A stretch of 64,000 bases of DNA from Calvatia gigantea (lineage: Eukaryota; Basidiomycota; Agaricomycetes; Agaricales; Lycoperdaceae), in assembly GCA_025093985.1 (NCBI GenBank), contig JACAAK010000018.1, positions 186,001 to 250,000 of the forward strand. Direction: 5' to 3'. Of the stretch, positions 42,202-53,524 are shown piece by piece. Below the pieces are notes generated by a model. The model made no database searches. It was not told where the DNA came from and worked only from the letters and a program-made list of their open reading frames with translations. Numbering within the stretch: position 1 is the first letter of the stretch; every line of letters starts with the position of its first letter. The position numbers and the translations under genes are program-made.

Positions 42202-43028
42202 CGGGCACCGGTATTTTCGTCGGTTTAAAACGTTTATCATTCGGTTTCTCCCACACTCTATGCCAATCAGGATGGCTATTTTTCTCTGATAGCTTCTTAT
42301 GGACATCCTTTCACTCGCTCGCCCGACTTCATTCAGTCGAAGTCAAGTGTCTCCACTATTTATTCTTGGCGTTTCCCTCTCGACCTCCTTACTTTACCCA
42401 CGTTATATCCTACCATGAGCTCAAGGGTACGCTCCTCCTCTTGCAATCTGCTGAAATTATGCACCTTTCGTCCATCGGCAAAATGGAACTGGAATTTCCT
42501 TCTTGCACGTCAGCCGGATGGCGTGGATCCCTGGTATATTTTCTGGGACACTACGACCTCGAAATGGCATGAATGATGTACGCCCATTCAACCAACACCA
42601 GGACGTCAAATCAAGGCTTCTCCTCTAATAGATGATTAAACTTAGGATAATCGCAAAAGCCCAAATGTTTGCATGCAGGTGGACTTTGCTACAATTTATG
42701 GAATATATCAACGAGGTTGGTGAGCATCAACGGAGCTACGGCTCAAGGACGGTAAGGCATCCCAGAGGAAAAGGGCTTCTGGACACCCCGGTAACAATAG
42801 ATCATGTGTCGTGGATAAGTCTGGATTGATGGGACCGCCATCTGCCAATGCCTATGCACCATGACCGTGGGTCATTCGCAGGCTAGTAACGAACGCAAAT
42901 ATATATTATGCTGTTATTGGTTCTTCTCTTTGTCCTCTTCCCTCTATCTCGACGCCACCTCACCTCCTGTCCACATTGGTTTCAGTGAGCGTCGATCCCA
43001 GAGTGTCCAAAGATTTTTGCAAACAGCC
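42202..43028. other. Intergenic, no gene seen
   Basis: Only short ORFs. Likely holds the promoter of the membrane-protein gene. Confidence 0.45.
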
Positions 43029-44294
43029 ATGGATCATGATGTGCACCGGGCCGACGTAAGATTCGAAAGAGCGGAACTTGATGGGATTCTCATCTCGGTT
43101 CTTGCTTATGGTGAGTAATGATTGGTAAATGATAACTACTCCTACTAAAACTAAGATTAGGTGCCCTTCTAATGCTCTACATTCAACTATTGCGTGTGCT
43201 GCTTACTCGACCAAAACGTGGAAAGGTGTTTTGGGCCATCGTCGCGTATTCGGGTGTTGTGATTACTCTAGCGACTATTGCGGTTGGAGGAAAGATCAAG
43301 TTTGCAGAATATGTCTATGTCAGCTCTCTGTTCGAAAGACCCCTTGATCTAACGGGTCAAAGTATGTGGGTGCCGAGTTTCATAGCCAAGCGGAAAGCTT
43401 CAATGACCGTCAATGTGATGAATCGGATATGGTGAGAAGTTTTGTTATCTATGTTCTCCTCGTTAACGTCATTTCAGCACAACCCTGTCGCCTTGGTTTG
43501 GCGATATTTTTATGGTACAATTGGCTCCATCCTTCGTGGCAGCTGGACAACGCTCATACCTGAGATAGATCTATCGCGTCATGGTCGTCTGGAATTACCC
43601 ATGGTGGGCGCTTTTAATACCTCTCCCGCTTTATTTTTCCCATACTGGTAGGTGGATGCGCTCAGCTTGGGTTCATACAAGCTAATAACAGAGTTTGAAC
43701 AGGCATGGCAATTCCTTACTTGATCGCTGATACTCATCTCGGCTCTCGCTGGGAACTGAGGTCCGACCTTTATGGGATGGTCTTCCACACTCTCTGTGTC
43801 GTATTGAACATCGTGATCTCAGTATTGATCACGGTGAGACTGTTGATGATGCGTAAGAAGTTGGAAATCGCCCTTGGAAGGCTATCTGCGTCCTTTTACA
43901 CGTCGAGATTCACCATCCTTGTCGAAAGCGGATCGTTCGCCACCCTTTGGGGAATTATCTATTTGGCTTTGCGTGCTCAGCACCACTGGGCAGAGGACGC
44001 ATTCCTGCAACCGTATTATTATATTATTGTACGTCTGCCTTGTTCCATTATCAGCTTTTTCCAGTGCTAAAGGTATATTAGGGCATGACACGCATGCTGA
44101 TCGTATTGAGGATGGCTCAAAACCGCGCATGGACGAGAGACATTGTGACGGCGGCGAATACAGGGGTCATGGATTGGGAGGTATCATCAGTACAAAGCAT
44201 CCCATTTCCCGAAGGCGGAATGGGAGAGGATAGTCTGAAGCATGTGAAGTCACCCCATTCGTCGGTAGCAGATTCCGCAAATACTTTAGGTTGA
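43029..44294 (+). CDS. Agaricomycete multi-pass (about 7-TM) membrane protein
   Basis: Six exons by my reading: 43029-43110, 43161-43431, 43478-43514, 43569-43647, 43703-44028 and 44082-44294. All are joined by GT-AG introns of 45-55 bp in compatible phase, giving 335 residues. The start is MDHDVHRADVRFERAELDGI. Hydrophobic segments include GILISVLAYGALLMLYIQLL, WAIVAYSGVVITLATIA, WWALLIPLPLYF, a long VFHTLCVVLNIVISVLITV and FATLWGIIYLAL. Family-typical motifs are LGRLSASFYTS, FLQPYYYIIGMTRMLIVLRM and the acidic/polar tail after DWEVSSVQSIP. This is an expanded, uncharacterised basidiomycete family, possibly receptor-like. No stop or frameshift is needed. Confidence 0.8.
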
Positions 44295-45042
44295 GGTTCC
44301 TTACCCATTTGGTATCCCTCATATATGTTTACGCAACGAAGATGTTATAGTTGAGTACCTGTTTGATACACCACTTCCGCAGGCCCCGGTGACAATGGTG
44401 CTGCGCACTGCGGTATTGAATCCCTCGGTGATAGGAAATTTTCAAGTAATGATTAGCCATGCCTTATTAAAAATGATGATACAACTTCCAGTGCGCAAGT
44501 GCATCGATTATGATAAAAGTTTGACGAGCGAGACCGATATCGTGTCCCTTAACACAGAAAGCAAAAGGATACATTATACGTAATAACATCGTCTGTTTGT
44601 ATGCTTGCGAAAGCGAAGAATAGCTGCGTCAAAGTAAGGCTGACAAGCTTTACAGAATAAGGGAAGAGGATCAATAAATAAACAGTGGGAACATTTGTTT
44701 CTGTTTGTTAGGCGTTCGTGGTCGCTGACTCCTGAGCATCCCACGATTGCTCCCGTCCTGTGATCCTCCATCCGTTAGCGCGTTAGCGCTTCCCTCCCCG
44801 TCCCTCGCATAGGCGAGTAGGAAGAGGTTAAAGGCGCAGGATAAATATGTGAGTTCGGATTCACTGCATTTCAGGTTGACAATTTCCTGACATAAATACG
44901 GGCCCGTCAGCTCAGTCTAGATTGGAATGGTTTCGGGGAGGTGGATAAGAGCACAAGGGCTGCATGTCTGAGAGGTGACTGCAGAGCGTACGTGACGCGA
45001 TATTGGAATGACATGTGACGAAAGGAAAACAGCGCTGTAGCC
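44295..45042. other. Intergenic, no gene seen
   Basis: AT-rich spacer between convergent genes; short ORFs only. Confidence 0.45.
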
Positions 45043-45657
45043 TCAACGGGTGTGGAGCACCCAGATATCGGGCTCATGCAGCGAGAGGCCATTCCAAGTA
45101 AAGCGACCATTCAAGTAGTTCAGCACCCAGTGCCGAATTTGTTGGTCGCTGGGGGGTGGGAGTGAAGGAGGGGGTGATTGGTACATTTGTGGCGACGATA
45201 CCAGGAGCGGTGGGTGGGTGGGTTGGTAATGCTCCTGTGCAGTGCACCTCATCGTATTATAGACTGCGAACAAAACACCTGCAACCGTCACATAGGGATC
45301 CCCCCGAACCACGATGGGTCTGTCCCCTGCTGACCACCAAATTGTTAAAGCAGATGTTTGGGGCAGGATGGCTGGTCTGTTCTGCCAGACCTCACCATAG
45401 GGAAGCAGCATCTGTGCGGCGGCTGAGGATGGATGTTCGGAGACTGACCATGAAATCGCGGCTCCCTTCTGCACGCGTTGTAAAAGAGGATCTAACGTCG
45501 ACGGCCCTGTAAACTGCCTTGGCAGAGGGACGCGCCCATAAGGGGGTTGTGCGTAATTGAGTGGCGGTGGTTGGAAAGACATGTTATGGATGTATTGTGA
45601 CTGGAGATATGTTGAGCCGTATAAATGGCTTTGGGGATGTCGGTATCTGCCGGACAA
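45043..45657 (-). CDS. DUF6699 family protein
   Basis: 204 residues from MSGRYRHPQS, or about 179 from MSFQPPPLN (ATG at 45582, with an AAC before it), which is the more family-like start. Domain features: SWSVSEHPSSAAAQMLL, PQTSALTIWW, DRPIVVRGDPYVTVAGVLFAVYNTM (the VTV helix) and a final YLNGRFTWNGLSLHEPDIWV. Pro/Gln-rich at the N-terminus. Third of five family members here. Confidence 0.8.
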   Translation of the reverse strand: MSGRYRHPQSHLYGSTYLQSQYIHNMSFQPPPLNYAQPPYGRVPLPRQFTGPSTLDPLLQRVQKGAAISWSVSEHPSSAAAQMLLPYGEVWQNRPAILPQTSALTIWWSAGDRPIVVRGDPYVTVAGVLFAVYNTMRCTAQEHYQPTHPPLLVSSPQMYQSPPPSLPPPSDQQIRHWVLNYLNGRFTWNGLSLHEPDIWVLHTR

Positions 45658-48600
45658 TCATCATGAGTCACTTCTCCAGTCACTGCGGACCCGAGGTGAT
45701 GACATACCGCTTCGATGACTAGGATCTGCTAGTTAGTAAACAATGGGTAGGACGGTGAGGGTGTTTATAGGTGAAGGCTGCGGCCACGGGACGCAGTCAC
45801 CACTACTCCTTCCCGTGCTTTATATTGCGCTTGGACTGCGCCCATCTACCTCACTAATCTCCTTATGGTGATATTTTCTATGTATCTTAGTCACCCAATA
45901 GTGCGGTTCTTGTCGCGGTGTGACAAGGGTTAACGCGGGGATCTGAAGACAAAACGTCGGGATCTAAGTTTCTGTTGGACGGAATAATACTTGCATCAGG
46001 AAGATCACCCCATAAATCGATGTCTTCTCCGCTTCTCCGTATCGCGAGGGAAACGGGAGGGATTTATGTGACCTGGTAGTGGCCTAGCACGATCTGGGAG
46101 ATTGACTGCATTGAGCCTGGCAACCGCGATGGGTTTCTTACCAGAAGATCTCCGCAATTCGTGGAAGTCCTGTCAGCATATCGAACCCTGAAGCACGTTC
46201 GGGAGAACATCTTGGGCGTGCCAATACTTATGTGAAGGTTCGAGATCTTTCCTCTTTCTAATGTACTAATATACCTACTCCAAGACTGGCTGGGTCAGAA
46301 GACACAATGACGCTACCAGCGATGTCCGTTATCTCCATCTCTTAGTGTTTTCCTGGACGCCGACACTTTGGGGATAGATTCTCCGCCACGTGGAAGGCGA
46401 CATCGTCCTTAGAGGGTTGGGGCAGAAATACCACATTTGGGCCGATGTGTAAATATCTACCAGTACCTTCCGATCTAGATGTCATTTTACATCGTGACCT
46501 TCTTACCTCCCTATTCTCTTTTTAGTATCAGCAAAATAATTTCTGGGTTGGCCAGTAGCTCGGAAACCCTCACGGGACCCCGAGGCCACCCTGGGTGGTA
46601 ATTGTCTGGGCACAATATGTTTCATGTGAAAGCCTTCTGTGCTTCTGCCGGCGTAAGAAAACCAGTGCTACATTTTTCAGGGATATCTTAAGTCGGATAG
46701 GCGGAGGCGCCCCTCTCAATCTCCTCAATATACTTTTATGAGCATTCAAACTATATCAGAGCCTGTTCGTCACACATATCAACTAATAAGCGATGATGGA
46801 CGGAGAATCAATATATGTAATTGCGACCCCTGGGTGCCCTGAAAACGCCAGGGAACAATGTTGTAAGTAGAGATGAACCGATACAAGCCACATAATCAAT
46901 CGTAACAGAGTCAGCCATCAAACGTTATCATAAAGACGCCCAACCAATCCTAATACGAATTTGATTCACAACAAGTATAATCATGAAACGAAAAGAAGTT
47001 CTTGTTCCCATTCAACACCCTTTATGGACACACCCTAAAATGAGGGAATGGTGACCTACCCATGTTGTGGTGACAAGTCGGAAGCGAAAAGCCATCAACT
47101 CGAAATATTCCATGGCTAGTGAATGTTGGAACAGCACCCCGCTCAACGTCTTTACTGCCCCCGGATTTCTTCTGACAAAAGGTGGCATCATGATAGACCC
47201 GAGGTCGACCATCACGTAATGTATCAATATAGACCCATTTTCGGGTGATCAAGAAGCCAGAGCGATTTTGCATATACAGTTTGCTCAGCGGATCCCCCAT
47301 ACCGGATCTCCTGTACGTCACAGTGTGTACATGTAATTGCGCTCTTCGCGATGTTTCGGGCGTGTAGCTTTTGTTCTCGAACTTAGTCCTTTGATTCGTG
47401 CGAAATCTGGCTTCATCTGAATCCGGGCTTCGATGTTTCATACTTAGGTTTCGCATACATTTCCTTCTTCAGGCGCCAAAATCATATTATCCCGATTAAT
47501 TATATGTACCGGCAGGTGGCAATAAGGTGAACTTTGCATAGAAGGATGCTGAGTCGGATAAAAAGTTGAGGGGGGAAGTCTGGTGGTTGATTTCTCCGAG
47601 CGGTGACAACGGAGCTGAACAACATTCGCTCAAAAGCATCTGTCAATACAGATCCTTATCCTTGTATTTGCCCCAGAATCACGACATACACCTTAATTGG
47701 CCACACCGCCACCGACTTAAAAACTGGATTAGAAGCGTTTGATGCGACAACCAGAAATGGGGTCAATATATACTTCTAGATTTCAATCACCGAACATTTG
47801 GGGTTTGGCATAATAGACGCGCAAAAAGGTATTTGATGTCGGAGATGAGCGAGCTAGGCTGAATTAGGAAGCCAACCTTGTGACCTTAAGGAAAACATAA
47901 TTGAGAGTAATCGCTCAGGTCAGGGCATGGGTAAAGGGAGCGGCGGTCAGAGATACCAGTCCGAGATAACGGCAAGTTGCGAGGGACATGGCAGCTCAGT
48001 GACATTGAGCGATGGGCCACCCATTTCCTGTAAAACAGTATACCAGGAGTCCCAGAATACTGAGAGTGTTAGGGTGCCGGCGCTGCAGCCAAGGCTGTGA
48101 CGAGATCCGTCGGTCCCACCCGAAGAAAAGAAGCTGTATTGACTTCCAAATTTGAATCCACATGTGCATGTGAAATATTAGCTATCGAAGCTAATTGTGA
48201 GGCCCCATGACGGAATTCAGCAGGTGACCCTGCCTAGCGCATGCTTTAGAAATAAGGAAGGACAGCTTTCCCTTCCAACCAAGTCGTTAGATGGACGAAA
48301 GCGAGTAGATCAAGTTTCCTACCTGTAAGATTGGGTATGGGCGGTGCAGGGAGTATGCGTCAGGTTGCTGATAATCTTTGCTTACTCTGACAAGGTTGTT
48401 ACAATAAGCTGATAAGGTTGTCTAGCGTCACATAACCCATGTTCTTGCAAGTTATCCATTGAAGGAATGGAAATAACTGGGTGCCGAGCTAACGGAAATA
48501 GCAGGACGACAAAATATCAATGAAAGGAGACGAAGTCCGTGTGTGTCGCTCAAAACAGAAGATATATACATTGATGGCGGTGAAACCCAAGGAGAAGCCC

Positions 48601-51336
48601 GAGCTATAACGCAGACACATCACGAGTTGCCGAAGGAGATTTGTTCGTAGCCACACCCAAGTCAAGAACAAGGAGAACCAGCTGCCAGTGTGACGTCCTT
48701 AATTGCTCATTAGAGCGACCCACAATTACCGATATATGCCCCTTGAACCATTATAGACTACGGAAACTCGGGATCAGGACTCCCGGCATTGAGACAGACG
48801 CTTTATGGGGGTTTCGTATTTGCGAGATCTGCTATAAGCAGAACATCCGAAAATAAGTTGAGTCAAAGATTGAAGAATCCATACAGGAGAGGAGACTCCC
48901 GAGCTAATAGCTCATGTGGACCATCAGCCAATGTTATCGGCAGCCCCATGCGTATATGGTTCCCAAAATTACAGGACATTCAACACTAAACTTTATGGCA
49001 GAATATATTGATGGAGAGAAACACCATAGACAAGATGGATTAGCCCCCACATTTCGCGCGTTTTCCCCGAGCGGGCTGGTGGTGCGGGAGTTGAGATGTC
49101 GTGGAATGCCGTAGGCTTGAACACACACGACCGAGGCGGAGGAAGTGATGTACATCGTGATGGAAACCGGCACGGGCCGGGGAAGATGCACTGCCGCATT
49201 GCCTTGTGACAGTTTCCCTGCGTTCCCTTTGGCAGGCTAAATGGACGGATGTGCCTTCTTCTGAAAAGACTGACACTATGCCGACGAGTTGAGGTGAAAA
49301 AGGTCAGCTGATTATCATACCAGGTTCGGAAATGTAAAGAAGACGCGTTGTGGTGAGGAATACATTTCTATTTATTCAACACGATATCAGTGACTTGCGT
49401 CACGGCAGCCCAGACGAAAGCCTTCATACCTACAGTAACTTAGCTTAGTACTTGCGTCTAGTGTAGGGGCGGACTGCCACGTGCACCGCCTTCAATTGAT
49501 GATTTAACAAAAAAAAAAAAAAAAAACCTAACTTAGAGCACTTCGCACCATTTCTGGGGAGGCGGTTGGGGTCATGGTAATGTGACTTGACCGTGCGTGA
49601 AGGGCGGATTTATTCCCGGTGACCTGAATCATCGAAGTGATGGGATTTGAGAGAATTATAGAGCTGTGTGGTAACGGTACGGGTTCGAGAGGGAAATAGG
49701 ATCGTCACTTACGGGACAGCTATGGGTGTATCTACGGTATTGAGAGAGGTATGGAATACATTAGTGGTTTACAGAGGGGAACAAAGAAACGGCCGAGCCG
49801 AACAACAGCTAGAGATTTTTTCTACACGGGTGGGTGGTGAATGATAATTTTCTACATGCGAAAAAAAAAAACTTGGGTTTCAATGTCTATGCGACGCGGG
49901 AGGGAGAAGGATGAAGATGAGAACTACCGAACGTAGCTAAATAAGGCGTGGATATCGGAGAGTGTGTTGGACGGTAGTTCTGAGCATTGTGCAGAGGCAA
50001 GTTCGCCGGATGGCTACTCCCACGGAGCCGCGGTCAGAGGAAACCCACGTAATAAAATTAAAAGCAGCCAAAATTGAACTTTGAACCTACAAGAGTCTAC
50101 ATGAATCGGTGAAGGCAGACATGGAACATGAAACGGCCGTCCCCCAAGGATCGGTCCGAACAAGACACAGTCCTCGGCATTTTTCAAAGCCACGGCTTCG
50201 TTACACCATCCCATTAATACTTTCACGCAAAGCCTACGATGTTGATCATCTTGCCTCCCCATAGAGGGTTCTATCCTTGGACTCCTCAGCTGTGGGGGTC
50301 CCGGTGTAAGATTCGCCGTATACACGGTAACTAATTAATGTTGGGGAAAGAAATCAATACCCGTGTCTCGACGCTAAATGATTGACGCACTGAGCGGGTG
50401 TTTGGAGACGCGGTTTGCGCAAGCCGCGCCCAACCCTGGACACGAGTTATTTTCTACAATGACCGTTCAACGGGCTTTGTGCCCTTCGACAGATGAGACG
50501 GCATATGTCGTGTATGTCATGAATCCATGATTCATCTTGGCTTTCCAAAAACTTGGTGTGCAAGTACACAGGAACATGGCATATGTCATGCATCCTCGCA
50601 CGATACCCCGGAGATCCACAAAATTTTAGATGGAGGCACACAATGAAAAAGCCACCCATGACTGAAAAACTTTCACAAAGCTGGCTGATGATAGTGCTTA
50701 ATCCAGACGAAAACAAGCCGACCAATGAGACTGTCACGCAACCGACAGGGGCTGTAGCATTGGTCATAAAAACCCGATGGTGTGGTCCGCGAGACCTTCA
50801 ACTGCGAAATGGCAAGGTCCCATCGCCAAGTCCGGAGTCCCCCATCCTGCGCAAGTGATCAACGCATCAAAGTGTCAAGCGGGGTAAAACATATAACCGA
50901 AGTGACGTTCTTCCAGGTATATGTCCGGTTTACCCTAACATCAATTGGTTATGAGCATTCTAAAAATAGCACCGCACGATAAAGCACGTACTTAGATTGC
51001 ATTTTCCGAACTAGGCTACTAGGTCTTTGAAAAAAAATAACAGTGACTGCAGCACGTCTGGGGTTACTTTGCAATGGCGGTGAAGGCTTGGTACGTTTTG
51101 GGACCTCCGCGGACGTTACAAAAGGGTATATTGAGGCACAAATGCTCGTAGCGCTGACCATGAATCCAGCGAGCTACTCAACGGTCGACATTCTCGAGGC
51201 TGTGGCCGTGTTACCGGTCGTGCAGATTTGTTGTTCCACACCGACCACAGCGGGATTTCTGTTAGAGCCTAAAAGGGTATGCTCAGTCGCGTAGCCAAGC
51301 TTTAAAGCCCAATCCCCTGCTGAATTCCTAAATCAC
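45658..51336. other. Gene-poor interval
   Basis: No firm gene in 5.7 kb. A 144-codon minus-strand ORF (47022-47456, with GDPLSKLYMQNRSGFLITRK) looks partly protein-like but matches nothing I know. Poly-A tracts lie at about 49508-49526 and 49861-49871. At 49273 CACTATGCCGACGAG resembles one terminus of the MITE at 51341 but no partner end is visible. Other ORFs are short. Confidence 0.4.
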
Positions 51337-51340
51337 TACT

Positions 51341-51487
51341 CACTGTGCCGACGAGTTGATGTGACACTCGTTGTATCAATATCATATTGAATCCAAAAGT
51401 ATCTTCTTCAATATGACAAGCTTTACACTCCCCGAAACCAATATGATTTCGATATGACCTGTGTCACATCAACTCGTTGGCGCAGTG
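51341..51487. mobile_element. CACTG-ended MITE (147 bp)
   Basis: Terminal inverted repeats of about 27 bp begin CACTGTGCCGACGAG and end AACTCGTTGGCGCAGTG. TACT flanks both sides (51337-51340 and 51488-51491). The interior is AT-rich without coding capacity. The CACTG terminus resembles the CACTA/CMC superfamily, although those usually make 3-bp duplications. Confidence 0.75.
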
Positions 51488-51491
51488 TACT

Positions 51492-52707
51492 CCAGTGGGT
51501 TTGAGATAAGTAAGCGTTTTGCCGCCGCGGAGATTACGGGCTCGACGACCGAGGATATGTCGACAATAACATATACGGGGAACTCTCCTATTTGCCCTTG
51601 TGAGATGCTCAGATGTTCCAATTGGTCATGTACCTATCATGGCGGTGAAACTTGGCGGACCCAGGAATTGCCCGCAGTACATTGTCATAATGTGCCCTTG
51701 TTCACGGTCCCCGATCCAGAAGACATCTCACTCGCTAATTACCATCGCCGAAGTTGTGGTGAGGCTATTGGTTGCATAGTTCCACCCGTCCAATCAGAAG
51801 ATCTCGTTCTGATCTTGTCACCTCAATGCATTGGTGGTACAACTTCAACACCCAAATCATCGTTTTGATGTCGTTTTGACCAGACAGTTTGTCGCTATGT
51901 CGGCCACGAGGCCAAATAGGACGTTTTCAGCGAAAGTTCAAACGTTCACGGATAAGTCTTGCCGCTTGTCAAGTCACGTGCTGATAATCAGTACTTTTCT
52001 ATTCTTGGCCTGCCTTGTGGCAGGGGGGGTGGTTGGCCTCGAGGCATGTTGAACAGTCGAACAGCGGGTTTATCATGATCCCTCCCTCTGACTACCCAGG
52101 TTCCCATCTCTCCACATCTTTCATCCTTCATCTCTCCATTTGTTGAGCTCAGCTCGTTGTTGTTCCTGCCCCCCGCCACAATCCCCTGAGTTGGGAGTTG
52201 AAGGGGCCATGTGCCCAAGGAGGATATATTTAGCCTGAAGTGCGGGGTAACCGTGATCTTATGGGACGATGACGGGGGTAGTCCCCGCCAATGGGCCGAT
52301 GGTGATGACGATGGTTGTCTGCTCGAACTTGTGGGGTGCTACGCTTGCTGCGGAGCAGAATGATACGGCCGGAGAGATGGATAGGATGGAAACAAGAGCT
52401 CTAGTTTGCGTCTTGGTGAGCTTTTGTATGGTTCTATATTTTTCTTGGGCGGTGTAATGTTCATCATCGTCATTTCCGTTCTGGACCGCTCATCATGATT
52501 GTTCTCTCTTTCGTAGGCGAAAACGTGGTGGATAATTGTGCCACGTTTTACATGCTTTATTGTGTTTGAAGGAGAGGGGAGTTGTTGCACTGTGCACAGA
52601 CACAAAGTGATAGTCTGCATGTCAACCGGGCGCTTACCCCATTTAGACCCGTGGGCTCCCTTATAAGCCTTGATCTCCCTTGGCACTGTCTTTATCACTT
52701 CACACCC
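51492..52707. other. Intergenic, promoter of the next DUF6699 gene
   Basis: The longest ORF (51461-51868, 135 codons) starts inside the MITE and has no recognisable motif. A TATAAG box near 52662 stands 45 bp before the ATG at 52708. Confidence 0.45.
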
Positions 52708-53524
52708 ATGCAAAAGCGCGTACACTTTGCGCCCACAAACACCGTATTCTCTCCTATCCCGACAACACCTTCGCCATCGCTCTCAGAGGCCTCGCTGCCG
52801 TCGGACTCGTCGTCGGAGCTCTCCACACCGCCTCCAGAGATTGATTATTCCCCCGCACATGACTCACGATCCCCATTCCCACACCCAACAGATCTCATTG
52901 TCCATCCCCATCACCAGCAACTCTTTCATCCACAAGCATACCCTCAACATCCTGCACCTCAACCTCAACCTCAACCTCAGCTGCAGGATGTCATTCTTAA
53001 ACCAATACTTGAGCCAGGTCACCTGCAGATCCATTACCTCCTAGCATACAGCCCCGTCGCAGACATACCCATCCACTTCGACCTTTCTCTGCACTGGTCC
53101 CAAATTCAAAGCCAGATTCCCGCTCATGAGCTCAGTGAGGCCGCTACGAACCCACCCATGACCTCTATGGTCATCACCACCCCACTTCTTCCCTGGGAGT
53201 TGCACATCAAGCCCCGTGTCCCAGGCTCCCACGTTACCGTCATGGATATTCTCTACTGTCTATTCAGACAAGCTCCGGTTCGCGGTCACCCGGGAGGAAT
53301 ATGAAACAACCGCTGGGGCGGCAAGAGTGGCTGTGGACTCGGCGTATCATGCTCGATGCGCCAGAGTAGCTGATCCCCATGCCAGAGCAACCGAGGAAGC
53401 CAAAGGCGTCAAGAAGGTTGATTTCTTACAGGGGAGGAATGTATTCAAGGGCTTGTCGGCGACACTGGCCAGCGGTCACGTTTTGGAGCTCAACGTCGCT
53501 AGCGCCGGTCCTTATCTGAGCTAG
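52708..53524 (+). CDS. DUF6699 family protein with one-base frameshift
   Basis: Starts MQKRVHFAPTNTVFSPI, the family's VxFAxxNT opening, after a TATA box. A Ser/Pro linker and a Pro-Gln repeat (QPQPQPQPQ) follow, then HFDLSLHWSQI, ELSEAATNPPMTSMVITT, LPWELHIKPR and HVTVMDILYCLF. One extra base near 53272 (cAAgCTCCGG) then moves the frame. The downstream frame continues LRFAVTREEYE, GVKKVDFLQGRNVFKG and LELNV, ending at 53524. Alignment with the 58.5-kb paralogue (DVLKTIHSALRTNISQSEY) places the shift exactly. It is either a recent null allele or a sequence error; no intron explains it. Confidence 0.8.
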
